Assembly: GCA_028279185.1 (NCBI GenBank)
Contig: JANQSS010000099.1
Location: forward strand, 124,001 to 188,000
Length of the DNA: 64,000 nucleotides
Direction of reading: 5' to 3'
DNA from: Saprospiraceae bacterium
Lineage (GTDB): Bacteria > Bacteroidota > Bacteroidia > Chitinophagales > Saprospiraceae
Numbering within the stretch: position 1 is the stretch's first letter; each line of letters opens with the position of its first letter. The translations under genes were made by a program, and so were the position numbers. The notes under the pieces were generated by a model. It was not told the origin of the DNA, searched no databases, and saw only the letters and a list, made by a program, of their open reading frames with translations. Below, in pieces: positions 9,145 to 20,052 of the stretch.

Positions 9145-11022
9145 ATGTCAACAGCAACTTACACAGAAGACAACATAATATCCCTTGACTGGAAGGAGCA
9201 CATTCGCATGCGACCGGGCATGTATATTGGTAAACTTGGAGATGGGTCGGCAGCGGATGATGGTATTTATATTTTATTAAAGGAAGTTCTAGACAATGCC
9301 ATCGACGAGTATACAATGGGCTTTGGAAAAGAGATCGAAATATTCGAAGACAATGGGCTTATCAGTGTTCGTGATTTTGGTAGAGGAATTCCGCTTGGAA
9401 AAGTGGTGGAATGTGTATCCAAAATTAACACCGGTGGCAAATACGACTCAAAAGCTTTTAAGAAATCCGTTGGATTAAATGGTGTGGGAACCAAAGCGGT
9501 AAACGCACTTTCCGATCATTTTGTCGTCGTTTCTTGTCGCGATAAAAAAATGAAAGAGGCTTCGTTTTCCAGGGGTGAATTGCTTAAAGAAGAACGTATA
9601 TCTAAAACGGATGAACCGAATGGAACCTATGTCGAATTTACAGCTGACGAAACTATTTTTAATAATTATAGGTATCAATCCGAATATATTGAAAGGCTTC
9701 TATGGAATTATGCCTATTTAAATGCCGGATTAAAACTACGATTTAACGGCAAGACAATTGTCAGTAAAAATGGTCTTCTCGATTTACTTAATAAAAATAC
9801 CAATGCTGACGAAATTCGATATCCGGTTATTCATTTAAAAGGAGAGGATATCGAAATAGCCATGACGCATGGCCAACAATATGGTGAATTGTATTATTCA
9901 TTCGTCAATGGACAACATACAACACAGGGTGGTACACATCAAAACGCATTTCGGGAAGCCGTCGTCAAGACAGTTCGCGACTTTTATAATAAAAATTTTG
10001 ATGTCAAAGATATTCGATCAGCCATCGTTGCAGCAGTAAGCCTTCGTGTTGAGGAACCTGTATTCGAATCTCAAACAAAGACCAAGTTAGGTTCGCTTAA
10101 AATGGGTCCGAAGTCCCCGGCGATTAAGTCTTTTGTCATGGAATTTATGACGCGAGAACTGGATAATTATTTGCATAAAAATTCTGATGTAGCCGATGCT
10201 TTACTTAAACGAATACAACAGTCAGAAAGAGAACGAAAAGAAATTGCTGGCATAAAAAAAATAGCCAATCAACGCGCTAAAAAAGCCAAAATTCATAATA
10301 AAAAATTGCGCGATTGTCGAATTCACTATGATGACAAACGCGGAAATGTCGAAACAAAGGAAGCAACTTCCATATTTATTACAGAGGGTGATTCGGCAAG
10401 TGGTTCATTGACAAAGGCACGAGACGTGCAAACACAGGCGGTTTTTAGCTTACGTGGCAAGCCACTAAATTGTTTTGGCATGACGCGCAAAGTCGTCTAT
10501 CAAAATGAGGAGCTTAATTTATTGCAACATGCCTTGAACATTGAAGACGGCATAGAATATTTGCGATATAATAAAGTCATTATCGCCACAGATGCTGATG
10601 TTGACGGCATGCATATCCGATTATTGCTATTGACGTTTTTTCTTCAATTTTTTCCCGACTTAGTTCATGAAGGGCATCTCTACATATTAGAAACACCATT
10701 ATTTCGTGTAAGGGATAAAAAAGAAACATACTATTGTTATACGCAGAAGGAAAAGCAAGCCGCCATCGAAAAACTTCGCGGAAAGGCAGAAATTACAAGG
10801 TTTAAAGGCTTGGGAGAAATTTCACCCGACGAATTTGAAGATTTCATCGGGAGTCGAATGCACCTTGACCAAGTCTATGCACCTGAAGGGATGACCATCG
10901 ATCAAACGCTCTCCTACTTTATGGGTAAGAACACCATGCAACGCCAGGAATTTATTATCGAAAACCTGAAAGTAGAGTTAGATGAGGTAACACCCGGAGT
11001 AGAAGTGAATGCCACTCTATAA
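9145..11022 (+). CDS. parE: DNA topoisomerase IV subunit B (type IIA topoisomerase ATPase subunit)
   Basis: The 625-residue subunit has a GHKL ATPase domain: [15 protein letters not shown] near residue 50, [11 protein letters not shown], and [20 protein letters not shown] as the ATP lid. Next come the transducer domain and the TOPRIM domain with EGDSASGS at 414 and DADVDGMHI from 483, whose acidic residues bind magnesium. With ParC it decatenates chromosomes. The length and absence of a TOPRIM insertion fit Bacteroidota ParE rather than proteobacterial GyrB, though GyrB and ParE are close enough that this is not certain. No ParC/GyrA gene follows; the next gene is lon, 175 bases on. Confidence 0.85.
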   Translation: MSTATYTEDNIISLDWKEHIRMRPGMYIGKLGDGSAADDGIYILLKEVLDNAIDEYTMGFGKEIEIFEDNGLISVRDFGRGIPLGKVVECVSKINTGGKYDSKAFKKSVGLNGVGTKAVNALSDHFVVVSCRDKKMKEASFSRGELLKEERISKTDEPNGTYVEFTADETIFNNYRYQSEYIERLLWNYAYLNAGLKLRFNGKTIVSKNGLLDLLNKNTNADEIRYPVIHLKGEDIEIAMTHGQQYGELYYSFVNGQHTTQGGTHQNAFREAVVKTVRDFYNKNFDVKDIRSAIVAAVSLRVEEPVFESQTKTKLGSLKMGPKSPAIKSFVMEFMTRELDNYLHKNSDVADALLKRIQQSERERKEIAGIKKIANQRAKKAKIHNKKLRDCRIHYDDKRGNVETKEATSIFITEGDSASGSLTKARDVQTQAVFSLRGKPLNCFGMTRKVVYQNEELNLLQHALNIEDGIEYLRYNKVIIATDADVDGMHIRLLLLTFFLQFFPDLVHEGHLYILETPLFRVRDKKETYYCYTQKEKQAAIEKLRGKAEITRFKGLGEISPDEFEDFIGSRMHLDQVYAPEGMTIDQTLSYFMGKNTMQRQEFIIENLKVELDEVTPGVEVNATL

Positions 11023-11197
11023 CTACTCCAATCGTTCAAATCATCCGAAAGAGACAATTTCTACTGCCGTAATGGCATGAATCACGCGATTTCGTGCCAA
11101 TTCGTCTATAAAAGCCCCAGTCTTTGTAATGGCACATAAATTGGCAAAGTAGGACAATGCACCGTACAATCTGTATGGTGACAAAATGAGATAAACT

Positions 11198-13603
11198 ATG
11201 TTTGACGATTTGCATTTTCAGTTGGCTTCAGAGGAAGAAGTGGATATGGGGCCAATCTTTTCTATAAATGAGGAGGACTTTGATGAGTCTCAAGTGAGCG
11301 ATGGTCCTCAAGTTGTGCCAATACTGGCATTGAAAAACACGGTCTTGTTCCCCGGAATTGTGATTCCTATTACAGTTGGTCGTGATCGATCACTCAAAGC
11401 CATTCAAAGGGCTTATGAAGGAAACAAGATGATAGGTGTACTTGCCCAACGTGAAATTGAAACAGAGTATCCGGGACCAGGAGATATATTCGAAATTGGC
11501 ACTGTTGCGCGAATACTTAAACTGCTTAAAATGCCGGATGGTAGTTCTACTGCTATCATCCAAGGGCGCAATCGATTTCGGCTTGAGCAACTGACACAAG
11601 AGGAGCCTTATCTAGAAGGTCGTATAACCTATCAGTCGATGGCCGCCGCTCCCGAAGACATGGAACAAAAGGCCCTGATATCCACTATACGGGACAAAGC
11701 CACCCGCATCATCGAACTTTCTCCTAATATTCCCAATGAGGCCGTGATGATGCTGAAGAACATTAAGAAAGAAGCATATCTAATTAATTTTATCGCTTCA
11801 AATTTAAGTGCCGGAGTTCCGGTCAAACAAGAAATATTAAAAGAAAACAATCCTGTCGCGAAAGCCTCGAATGTATTGCAGTATATCGATAAGGAATTGC
11901 AATTGTTAGAATTGAAAAATCAGATCGAAAATAAAGTACGATCCGATATTGAAAAACAACAGCGAGACTATTTTCTCAATCAGCAACTCAAAACAATCCA
12001 ACAAGAGCTTGGCCAGAATCCGAATGAAGAGGATATTAAAAAATTAATCGAGCGTTCTAAGGATAAGGATTGGCCGGAATATGCGGCAAAAGCCTTTGAC
12101 CAAAATATTGAAAAATTAAAGCGCATCAATCCACAAATTGCCGAATATTCCATTACAATGAATTATTTGGAGGTTTTATTGGATTTGCCATGGAATGAAA
12201 AAAGCGATGATGCCATTGATCTAAAATATGTTCAAAAGGTATTGGACGAAGATCACTTTGGCCTGGAAAAAGTAAAAGAGCGAATCATGGAACACCTGGC
12301 CGTCCTCAAGCTGAAAGGCGATATGAAGTCCCCGATTCTTTGTCTTGTTGGACCTCCAGGAGTCGGTAAAACCAGTCTTGGGAAATCCATTGCTCGTGCC
12401 TTGAACAGAGAATATGTCCGTATGTCTCTGGGTGGCATGCACGATGAATCAGAAATTAGAGGACATCGCAAGACATATATAGGTGCAATGCCGGGCCGTA
12501 TTGTTCAGTCCATTAAGAAAGTCGGAAAGTCCAACCCGGTTTTCATGCTTGACGAAATTGATAAAATGGGACGCGATTTTCGTGGAGACCCTGCATCCGC
12601 TTTGCTCGAAGTCCTGGACCCCGAACAGAATACAACTTTTTATGATAACTACCTGGAAATGGAATATGATCTATCAAATATTCTATTTATCGCAACTTCC
12701 AATTCGTTGCAAACGATTCAAAAACCATTATTGGATCGTATGGAAATAATTCAAATCAGTGGGTACAGTACAGAGGAAAAAATTGAAATAGCCAAGCGAC
12801 ATTTAATCAAAAAGCAGCGTGAAGCACATGGCCTAAAGGGTAAAAATATTCGCATTACAAAACCTGCAATTGCACATTTAATTGAAAATTATACACGAGA
12901 AAGTGGTGTTCGAAATCTCGATCGCGCACTAGCGAAAGTGATGCGAAAGGTCGCAAAAAATGTAGCACTCGGTATTGACTACAAAAAGACGTTGGTCATC
13001 GACGATATTAAGGAATTTATGGGACCATCTATCCATACACCTGATCTCTACGACGAATCCAGCGTACCCGGAGTGGCCATTGGGCTCGCTTGGACCAGTA
13101 CCGGCGGAGATATCTTGTTTATCGAATCATCGTTGAGTAAGGGAAAAGGGAAAATTACCTTAACCGGAAATTTAGGGGATGTCATGAAAGAGTCGGCAAC
13201 AACAGCCATGAGCTTCGTCAAGGCGCACAGCGAGGAGTTGGGTATAAATCACACAATGTTCGAAGAGTACGATGTTCATATACACGTACCAGAGGGCGCC
13301 ATTCCAAAAGATGGCCCGTCTGCAGGGATCACAATGCTTTCGACACTTGCATCTGTTTACACAGGTAAAAAAGTTAAGCCTTTTACTGCCCTTACAGGTG
13401 AAATTACACTTCGTGGAAAAGTTCTACCGGTTGGTGGAATTAAGGAGAAAGTATTAGCCGCCAGACGTGCTGGCATAAAAGAGGTTATTCTTTGCGAAGA
13501 AAACCGAAAACATGTCGCAGAAATAAATCCGGATTATATAAAGGACATGGATTTTATTTATGTACAGAAAATGGGAGATGTACTGGACTTTGTGCTAACG
13601 TAG
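11198..13603 (+). CDS. lon: ATP-dependent Lon protease
   Basis: Lon degrades misfolded and regulatory proteins in the cytosol as a hexameric AAA+ serine protease. The 801-residue chain has the N-terminal substrate-binding domain (from [20 protein letters not shown]), a helical linker ([19 protein letters not shown]), and the AAA+ module with Walker [10 protein letters not shown] at about 385 and Walker [12 protein letters not shown]. The protease domain holds the catalytic serine in [11 protein letters not shown] (S708) and the partner lysine in GGIKEKV. All key residues are present. The gene appears monocistronic and is convergent with the next gene, with 24 bases between stops. Confidence 0.97.
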   Translation: MFDDLHFQLASEEEVDMGPIFSINEEDFDESQVSDGPQVVPILALKNTVLFPGIVIPITVGRDRSLKAIQRAYEGNKMIGVLAQREIETEYPGPGDIFEIGTVARILKLLKMPDGSSTAIIQGRNRFRLEQLTQEEPYLEGRITYQSMAAAPEDMEQKALISTIRDKATRIIELSPNIPNEAVMMLKNIKKEAYLINFIASNLSAGVPVKQEILKENNPVAKASNVLQYIDKELQLLELKNQIENKVRSDIEKQQRDYFLNQQLKTIQQELGQNPNEEDIKKLIERSKDKDWPEYAAKAFDQNIEKLKRINPQIAEYSITMNYLEVLLDLPWNEKSDDAIDLKYVQKVLDEDHFGLEKVKERIMEHLAVLKLKGDMKSPILCLVGPPGVGKTSLGKSIARALNREYVRMSLGGMHDESEIRGHRKTYIGAMPGRIVQSIKKVGKSNPVFMLDEIDKMGRDFRGDPASALLEVLDPEQNTTFYDNYLEMEYDLSNILFIATSNSLQTIQKPLLDRMEIIQISGYSTEEKIEIAKRHLIKKQREAHGLKGKNIRITKPAIAHLIENYTRESGVRNLDRALAKVMRKVAKNVALGIDYKKTLVIDDIKEFMGPSIHTPDLYDESSVPGVAIGLAWTSTGGDILFIESSLSKGKGKITLTGNLGDVMKESATTAMSFVKAHSEELGINHTMFEEYDVHIHVPEGAIPKDGPSAGITMLSTLASVYTGKKVKPFTALTGEITLRGKVLPVGGIKEKVLAARRAGIKEVILCEENRKHVAEINPDYIKDMDFIYVQKMGDVLDFVLT

Positions 13604-13627
13604 TTGTTTATTATTCCATTGATTTAT

Positions 13628-14299
13628 TTAATGAATCTGACTCAATATTTCTTCTACAACATCAGCCAATGTATGAAGTCCTGTTGCGGCACGCATTTCC
13701 TGTTTTGAGCCTACTAAGTGCACATAGTCTGGATATTTATTTAAAATAAAATCCTTAAAATGCTTAAAACTCTTTACTACCCTAAATTTCTTTAGATGCT
13801 CAACAAATATAATTGGTTTGACCTGGCGCGTTGCTGCAACCGCAATCAACCCTCCCATAAACGCGGCATTGGCTGGTGTAATATTATCTTCCATGAATAA
13901 ATATTGCCCGACAACTTTTGCCTTTATAAAGTACGGGCCTCCGTCCCAAGATTGCCCATAACTATCGTGAGTCGTATTTCGTAACATCATCTTTGTTTGA
14001 AAAAATACCTTGCCGTCCATAACAACGCAGAAAGCCCTTTTAATTTTTTTGTTCTTCTTTCCATGATAAAAGTTAAACTTAGCTCCACCGTCGGATACTT
14101 TTTTTGTTAATTCTGTATCACTAGAGGGGCGTTTATTCTTGAAGGCATCAAAAGATTCATATAAGCCATCAGGAAGATCTTTAACCAATTCGCTTGCACT
14201 CTCCTTTTCATAAAGCTCAATCGATGCCAATCCTGCAAAGTCTTGCGCTAGTACAATATGGACACAAAGCAAGAAGGAAATTAGCTGTAATATTCTCAT
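13628..14299 (-). CDS. Secreted hypothetical protein
   Basis: The 223-residue product has a signal peptide ending near residue 19 (VHIVLAQ). I do not recognise the mature sequence. It has an N-terminal segment DLPDGLYESFDAFKNKRPS of a type seen in several uncharacterised Bacteroidota secreted proteins. A small hydrophobic Gly/Ala patch (NAAFMGGLIAVAATRQ) and a basic C-terminal half follow. It stands alone between lon (convergent) and a lipoprotein gene on the same strand, 129 bases away. Confidence 0.65.
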   Translation of the reverse strand: MRILQLISFLLCVHIVLAQDFAGLASIELYEKESASELVKDLPDGLYESFDAFKNKRPSSDTELTKKVSDGGAKFNFYHGKKNKKIKRAFCVVMDGKVFFQTKMMLRNTTHDSYGQSWDGGPYFIKAKVVGQYLFMEDNITPANAAFMGGLIAVAATRQVKPIIFVEHLKKFRVVKSFKHFKDFILNKYPDYVHLVGSKQEMRAATGLHTLADVVEEILSQIH

Positions 14300-14428
14300 A
14301 ATTTTCTATTTAGGGTATAAGTATATAAGCTTAATGAAACACCGATCGTCAAAGATGTTTTCAATTAACTATCAGGGTCGGATTACAAATGTATATTAAT
14401 TACGTTACATCTCCTAATAACCGATAAT

Positions 14429-15640
14429 CTACTTTTTATAGGCTGTAAAATATTCCTGATACATCCCATTTCGCAATTCTGCATTGAAGGCATCACCTAT
14501 AGATTTTATTAGAGCATTTAATTCTTCACTCACCTTTTCTGTAAAATGGTCTGAAAAATAAACTGTCCCATCTTCATCGAAGTAGCTGACCTCAAGCCGA
14601 TACCCTTTATAGTTCAAACTATACTCATATTGACCATGACTGTCCTTTGTGAGGCTGTCGTCCGTACCAAAGTCCAAATGCTTATTTAAGAAATCAGCAA
14701 ATACGGCTACCATTTCGGGTTTCACTGGGCTAATTGAGTATCCTGTGCTGCTTGTCATCATTCCCTCCCATAACGGTAGGGTATCAAATGTTTTACATTG
14801 CAAACGATGACTGCCATCCTCCGATTTGATCCACTCAAAAAATTCCATAAACCAACTTCGCGGCATATTAAATGGCTCATGTAAACGTGTTTCATTCCGA
14901 TCAAAATGCACATTGTATATATCGTGCGTGCGATAATCGTGTACAATATGAGCGTATTGATAGGTTTGACCATCATATTTTCTTGCCATAAAAACAATCT
15001 TACTTTTATCTGGTGAAAAACCAATTACATGTTTTGAATGAAAACCGTTATTCTCCTTTTCTATTCTCGGAAAAGGGAACAAGGATAAATCAGAAATGCG
15101 TAAAACGACACGTTCATTGACAAAAATGTAATCTCCCCCTTCCAATACATGATCGGACTCCGTGTCATCCGAGGCATATAATTTCCATTTTTCACCCGGT
15201 TGTCCATCTTCTACATCTAACCATTGCAGACTGGCAAAGTCCGACGTTTGTTCGTGCACAGGAATTATTTTCATCTTATCATTTTCTTCCGTTAGTAAAT
15301 AAACGCTTTGACTTCCAACCAATAAGGTAGGCTGTGGTGCATCTGTTACCATATATACTTTCCAGATACCACTAACTCCAGTGCTTTTTTCCAGGTTGGA
15401 AGGCAATATAACTTCCTCATCGTTGTAGTATATGTTGTACTTTGTTCGTGCCGATTTTCTTCTTGAAGCTGTATTTACATCGTACCAACTCGACTTCGTT
15501 AGCTTCTTTTTAATTGTAAACTTTTCATAAACAAATGGTGCGGTTTTTTTCGATCGCTGAAAATCGCAACCAAAAAAAGAAAGTATACCCAGAATACCCA
15601 TATTGACAAAGATTAGCCGTGATAAATTTATTTTTGACAT
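14429..15640 (-). CDS. Putative lipoprotein of unknown function
   Basis: The 403-residue product begins with a basic N terminus, a hydrophobic core and a cysteine (ILGILSFFGC at about residue 24). This fits a lipoprotein signal with an atypical lipobox (FFGC). The mature region is strand-rich and polar, with segments such as YYNDEEVILPSNLEKSTGV and GFSPDKSKIVFMARKYDG. The latter resembles WD/TolB-like propeller blades that report state, but the repeats are not regular enough to claim a propeller. Function unknown. No operon partner is obvious. Confidence 0.6.
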   Translation of the reverse strand: MSKINLSRLIFVNMGILGILSFFGCDFQRSKKTAPFVYEKFTIKKKLTKSSWYDVNTASRRKSARTKYNIYYNDEEVILPSNLEKSTGVSGIWKVYMVTDAPQPTLLVGSQSVYLLTEENDKMKIIPVHEQTSDFASLQWLDVEDGQPGEKWKLYASDDTESDHVLEGGDYIFVNERVVLRISDLSLFPFPRIEKENNGFHSKHVIGFSPDKSKIVFMARKYDGQTYQYAHIVHDYRTHDIYNVHFDRNETRLHEPFNMPRSWFMEFFEWIKSEDGSHRLQCKTFDTLPLWEGMMTSSTGYSISPVKPEMVAVFADFLNKHLDFGTDDSLTKDSHGQYEYSLNYKGYRLEVSYFDEDGTVYFSDHFTEKVSEELNALIKSIGDAFNAELRNGMYQEYFTAYKK

Positions 15641-15918
15641 GACGCTCTGATACTTACTTTAGCATAACATTACTACCTATATGTGACCAATTAAATATAA
15701 GCGAAATTATTTATTCTGAACGTTTAGGCAGATTGACTAAGATAATAAATTTAGCCACAAAACTTCTTGGATAAATTGTCAAAAAAACGCGTATCAGGCC
15801 AAATATTATGTTGAGGCGTCCTATTGTTGCGTTATTGGCAAACCCAATTCTTCCTTCAAGGTGCATCTGGCCTGACTCTCAATTTCTTGCAGGCTACATG
15901 TCCGGAACAAGGTATGTT

Positions 15919-18900
15919 TTATTCGTTACTGGTAACTTGTTTTCGTCTCAGCTGCCGCAGTCGCTTACGCTCTCTGCGATTGATACGTTTGTATGCGCGG
16001 AATTGTTTTGCTTTAAATCGTTCTTGATAAAATTTCTTTTTGCGCAGTCGCAATTTCATTTTACCATCATCTTCATCCTGACTTGTTATCCATTCCAGGT
16101 AGACTTTTTTACCTGCGGCCTCATAACCCGTTTTATCAGGCACTTTATCGAGGTTGGGGCGTTTGAGATTACTGATGGGTACAGAAATCCATAGGTTCTC
16201 GATGGAATTTTTGTCCAGTGCACCCTCAACAAAAGCATGAATTGCGTTTGACTGAATTTCTGTTTGATAAATTTCTACGCGATTACCTTTAATTTTGATT
16301 TTTGAATTTATTGGAGCAAATCGCAAGACCTCAAATCGTTTCTCCATATTAATCCCTTCGGTAATAGTGTCAATTGTATGTAAGTCTTCAATGACTACAT
16401 GTTCAAGGTCAGCCAAAATAACCGCTTCGGTTTGGTCCGTATTAAATCCGTTTTTTACCAAATTCATTTCTCCACTGAGGTCAACATCAAGCCAAACATT
16501 CCCCTCCAGTTGTTTTGCCTCACGCAATTCGTCGACATTGAAATAATCAAAGTGCGCTAGTGTTTGGCCGATATCAATATTTGTTAGTAGTAATTGTAAA
16601 TCAAAGGGAAGTTTGTCAGCGTGCCCCATATCAGCAACAATACTTGCTTTGATCTGACTATCACCATACCCAACATTTGCACTATCGATCTTTAATTTAT
16701 TCTCTTCGAAATAAGCATGGGCAAAAATGTTTTCAAAAGAAACTTGATCAGAATACTCAAGCTCATTAACATTCAATGTGATATTTGGGTTGAAATCGTC
16801 CAATACCTGCACAAGACTTTCTTTCAATGTTTTACCATCAGTATCTGAGGACTGATTTTTAAAAGCAACCACACCTAATACCTCTTTCCAAACAATTCGT
16901 GGCGATGAAATTTCCAATTCCACTTCATACGGCGTATCCGTATCCTTAAAAGCAAAGTGTCTTATATTGTCGACGACACCATTAAAGGTAATTTCCTGAT
17001 CAAGCGTATCACTGCGTAGTAATATATGATAGTAGGCTTTGTTATATATTGATGCTAATTCAATTCGAGTTAAGGGCACTGTTACGCCCAACTCTGAAAT
17101 AAAGACTTCAGCATCGTCAATTGTCAAATTAAATTTTGAGTTCTCAACCATTTGCGCGATGGACTCATAGTTGTCATCAAACTGAAAGGACACGGTGTAC
17201 CACCCTTTATCAAATCGATACGCGTCGGACTCGATTAAATGATTGAAACTTCTTGGATGACCAGAATGTCCAAATATAACATCAACCTTCTTTGTACCAG
17301 GGTTTGCGCTTAAACTTATTCGCCCAGAAAACTTATCTTCTGCAAAACTCTCGTACGTTATATATGCATCAATTGACTCCGGCTTCAACCCACTCTCATC
17401 ATCCAATTCACCCGTCAATTCGATTTGCATTGAGAGGTTATCCGGTTGATCGTGAATATTTTTAATAAGATGGATCCCGAAATAATCAAATTTTGGCATC
17501 AACGCATCAAAATCTAAATTATTAAGCTCAATATCAAAATCAAAGCGTGTAAAATCCAACTCATTAATTATTACCTCCCCATTAAGTGTGACATTTGATT
17601 TGTCAATTTTGAAGCTTGTTTCATCCAGTACTAAGGTCTTTTCATCATTAAATTTTAAACCGGTATTAAACTGGTACAATTGAATATCTTTTCCGTACAA
17701 AACAGTATCGATCATAATAGTCACAACAGGTTGAAAACTTCTTTGAATACCCGACAGTGTTTGCTTCATCGATTGTTTGGGCTTATTGGGATTCGCTTGT
17801 TTAACACTTGACAACAATCCCTCTTTTCCAAATAGCGTTACGATCCCTTCCCAACTGACTGAACTTGCGCGAATTGTAGCTTCCGTTCGTAAATTACCGG
17901 CTTTACCCGGAAATAGAATTGACTCTACGCGGTCCACTTCACCACGGATATGAAATGGGCGTTTATAATTTTCTGTATAGCCCTCTATATGGAAATGCGT
18001 TTTTTCTCCTTGCTTGTTGAGCTCGAGTATTTTAAACGGAAAAACTGAATTTCCTTCGGGGTGGTGTACTTCCAGGTCATCCATTGAGAGGTTTAAATTT
18101 GTGCCTGCAATTAAATCGTCCAAGCTATTCAGTGATCCATTGATATCTGTGTTCAGCAAAAACTTTCCATCTTGGAAGTAAAAATTATCATGCTTTAAAT
18201 ATTGACTAGCTGCTGAAGCATCACCTGTAATCCTCGCTTTGGCAATCAGCCGATCACCTGAACTTGGTGTCGAAGTAATTAATGCATCTTCTGACTCGAT
18301 TAAAAGATCATTATAATATCCTCGAACACGATGTACTTTAAAACGAACATGTCGTTTGTCTTCATTAAACTGCCGCGCATCATCAAACAATCTGTTTACA
18401 AATGTGGCCGAAACGTCTGCATTTTTAATGACCTGCCCTCTTACATCGATAGTTTTGTCATCGATTCGTAAACCGACTTCAACTCTAGGATCTTTTTTTC
18501 CAGGGGTGAATACCACATTCGCATTCGCATAAAATGGACCAGACACATCATACGACCGAATGCTTTGACGAATTCCTGCCGTTAAGATGGGCCGGATATT
18601 CTTTGCTACAGCGTCCGGTTTTGTAATAGATAAGGTTGATTGTGTAGTTCCGTCAAAGAACAATGCTGCGCGTACGTCAAACTGATCTCCGTTGATCAAA
18701 AGCTCCGGAGAGTTCATTAGAATTTCTTTTTCTGATACATGGATGTCAACGCGGCCATTAACTTCACTATTTTTTAAATAGGCGCCTTTCTTCGTATTAA
18801 ATGCCAATTGGTCTACGGCAAGCGCTACATCAATGACGGCCATGGTATCAGTATCCATTTGAACGGTTGTTTCGGCATTTTTAATTGTGACTTGAAGGTT

Positions 18901-19830
18901 TTTATTTTTAATATGATCAATTATTCCGGCTTCAATATTATTCAATTGTACATGGGCATTATGTAGATCGAATTGCATTGTATTTTTTTCGTTGGCAGGT
19001 GTGTTTGAGACTTGTGTTCCATCCCCGGTTAATGCGCTAATATTTGATAACCCCAAAGAATCCGTACGTAATTTAATGTGTCCATTTTTTAACAATAAGT
19101 CCTTCAATGAAAAACGAGTAAACGTTTGATTTGCGGACAATGATGTAGCCACATTTTGGAAATGCATGGGTGCATGCTTCGGATCGCGATTCGAAAGCTC
19201 AGCCAACGACACATCTCTTAACGAAATCGAAATATCATTATCTCCCGTATTTGCCTGATTATTAATCTGACCATTGCCGACCTGCACCAGCGCCCTTTGA
19301 TTAGATTTTTCATCAATTTTTTTAAGGATTAAATTCGAAATATCAATGGTCGATGTGGCGTATACTACTTTTGGTCCATTTTTATTTGATGCGTTCTTTT
19401 CAATTTCCTTTTTAATCAGAGAGGTAATATTTGAGTATCCATTGGTATCGTCGAATATATGCATCGTTAATCCATTCATTGATACTTTTCTAATTTCAAA
19501 CGCTTTTTCACCTAAGTCGAGCACTCGAGCTCGAACATCTAATTCATCAATTTTAAGGGGTGGGTATTTATGCAGGTCTGCCATCGAATCTCGAATGGTC
19601 AGGCCTTCTAATTTTATGGATAAATTAGGAAAGGTGTTGAATAGTCGAACGGTTGCTCTGTCGTAGGAAACCAATCCATTTATGGGTAGATATTTCGTGA
19701 TATCTTTTCGATGTTCAGTATTGAGATATCGCTCAACTGCAAAGTTACCAAGAGTATAAACTAGTATAGCCACAATCAGTATCGCTAAAAGTGTAAAGGC
19801 TACAATTCGAATAACTTTGTGCACCTGCAT
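15919..19830 (-). CDS. AsmA-like family protein (TamB/AsmA superfamily)
   Basis: The 1303-residue product has an N-terminal membrane anchor at about residues 9-32 (VAFTLLAILIVAILVYTLGN). Long stretches of alternating beta strands follow, characteristic of AsmA-like repeating beta-groove proteins, and the first domain (SYDRATVRLFNTFPNLSIKLEGLTI) matches the AsmA N-terminal pattern. Family members bridge the periplasm and are implicated in phospholipid transport and outer-membrane assembly. The C terminus is strongly basic (RRERKRLRQLRRKQ). Residues between about 650 and 700 include a Lys/Gln-rich linker. The gene is separated from the secreted-protein cluster upstream by an intrinsic terminator at 19952-19982. 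Confidence 0.85.
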   Translation of the reverse strand: MQVHKVIRIVAFTLLAILIVAILVYTLGNFAVERYLNTEHRKDITKYLPINGLVSYDRATVRLFNTFPNLSIKLEGLTIRDSMADLHKYPPLKIDELDVRARVLDLGEKAFEIRKVSMNGLTMHIFDDTNGYSNITSLIKKEIEKNASNKNGPKVVYATSTIDISNLILKKIDEKSNQRALVQVGNGQINNQANTGDNDISISLRDVSLAELSNRDPKHAPMHFQNVATSLSANQTFTRFSLKDLLLKNGHIKLRTDSLGLSNISALTGDGTQVSNTPANEKNTMQFDLHNAHVQLNNIEAGIIDHIKNKNLQVTIKNAETTVQMDTDTMAVIDVALAVDQLAFNTKKGAYLKNSEVNGRVDIHVSEKEILMNSPELLINGDQFDVRAALFFDGTTQSTLSITKPDAVAKNIRPILTAGIRQSIRSYDVSGPFYANANVVFTPGKKDPRVEVGLRIDDKTIDVRGQVIKNADVSATFVNRLFDDARQFNEDKRHVRFKVHRVRGYYNDLLIESEDALITSTPSSGDRLIAKARITGDASAASQYLKHDNFYFQDGKFLLNTDINGSLNSLDDLIAGTNLNLSMDDLEVHHPEGNSVFPFKILELNKQGEKTHFHIEGYTENYKRPFHIRGEVDRVESILFPGKAGNLRTEATIRASSVSWEGIVTLFGKEGLLSSVKQANPNKPKQSMKQTLSGIQRSFQPVVTIMIDTVLYGKDIQLYQFNTGLKFNDEKTLVLDETSFKIDKSNVTLNGEVIINELDFTRFDFDIELNNLDFDALMPKFDYFGIHLIKNIHDQPDNLSMQIELTGELDDESGLKPESIDAYITYESFAEDKFSGRISLSANPGTKKVDVIFGHSGHPRSFNHLIESDAYRFDKGWYTVSFQFDDNYESIAQMVENSKFNLTIDDAEVFISELGVTVPLTRIELASIYNKAYYHILLRSDTLDQEITFNGVVDNIRHFAFKDTDTPYEVELEISSPRIVWKEVLGVVAFKNQSSDTDGKTLKESLVQVLDDFNPNITLNVNELEYSDQVSFENIFAHAYFEENKLKIDSANVGYGDSQIKASIVADMGHADKLPFDLQLLLTNIDIGQTLAHFDYFNVDELREAKQLEGNVWLDVDLSGEMNLVKNGFNTDQTEAVILADLEHVVIEDLHTIDTITEGINMEKRFEVLRFAPINSKIKIKGNRVEIYQTEIQSNAIHAFVEGALDKNSIENLWISVPISNLKRPNLDKVPDKTGYEAAGKKVYLEWITSQDEDDGKMKLRLRKKKFYQERFKAKQFRAYKRINRRERKRLRQLRRKQVTSNE

Positions 19831-19951
19831 TTACCATAAAGATGAAAAGAATATGGAAAATGGGCAAAGCGTATCGCAACGCTGGAGAGTTAAGGACCGA
19901 ACGATTAACCCGCGGACGAGATGAATTTCACCTATTGATGACAAAACATTG

Positions 19952-19982
19952 AAAAAAACGAATGGCCTTTACAGGCCACTCG
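19952..19982 (-). terminator. Intrinsic terminator of the secreted-protein cluster
   Basis: On the minus strand a 9-bp stem (CGAGTGGCC/GGCCATTCG, with one G-U pair) closes a six-base loop and is followed directly by seven T. The G-U pair is a C-A mismatch on the plus strand, so the structure is oriented for minus-strand transcripts. It lies about 70 bases after the stop at 20053. A second, weaker hairpin (CCTTTGG/ATCAAAGG type) is at 20026-20046. Confidence 0.8.
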
Positions 19983-20052
19983 CATCCCCTTTATAAACCT
20001 AAAAAACCTAATTTGTACAAAAACTCCTTTGATATTTATCCAAAGGATTCAA

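Noticed and set aside
15793-15873. TCAGGCCA...TGGCCTGA inverted repeat followed by a minus-strand T tract, after the lipoprotein/AsmA gap
   Set aside because: The arms are only 8 bp and about 65 bases apart, so a functional terminator hairpin is doubtful.
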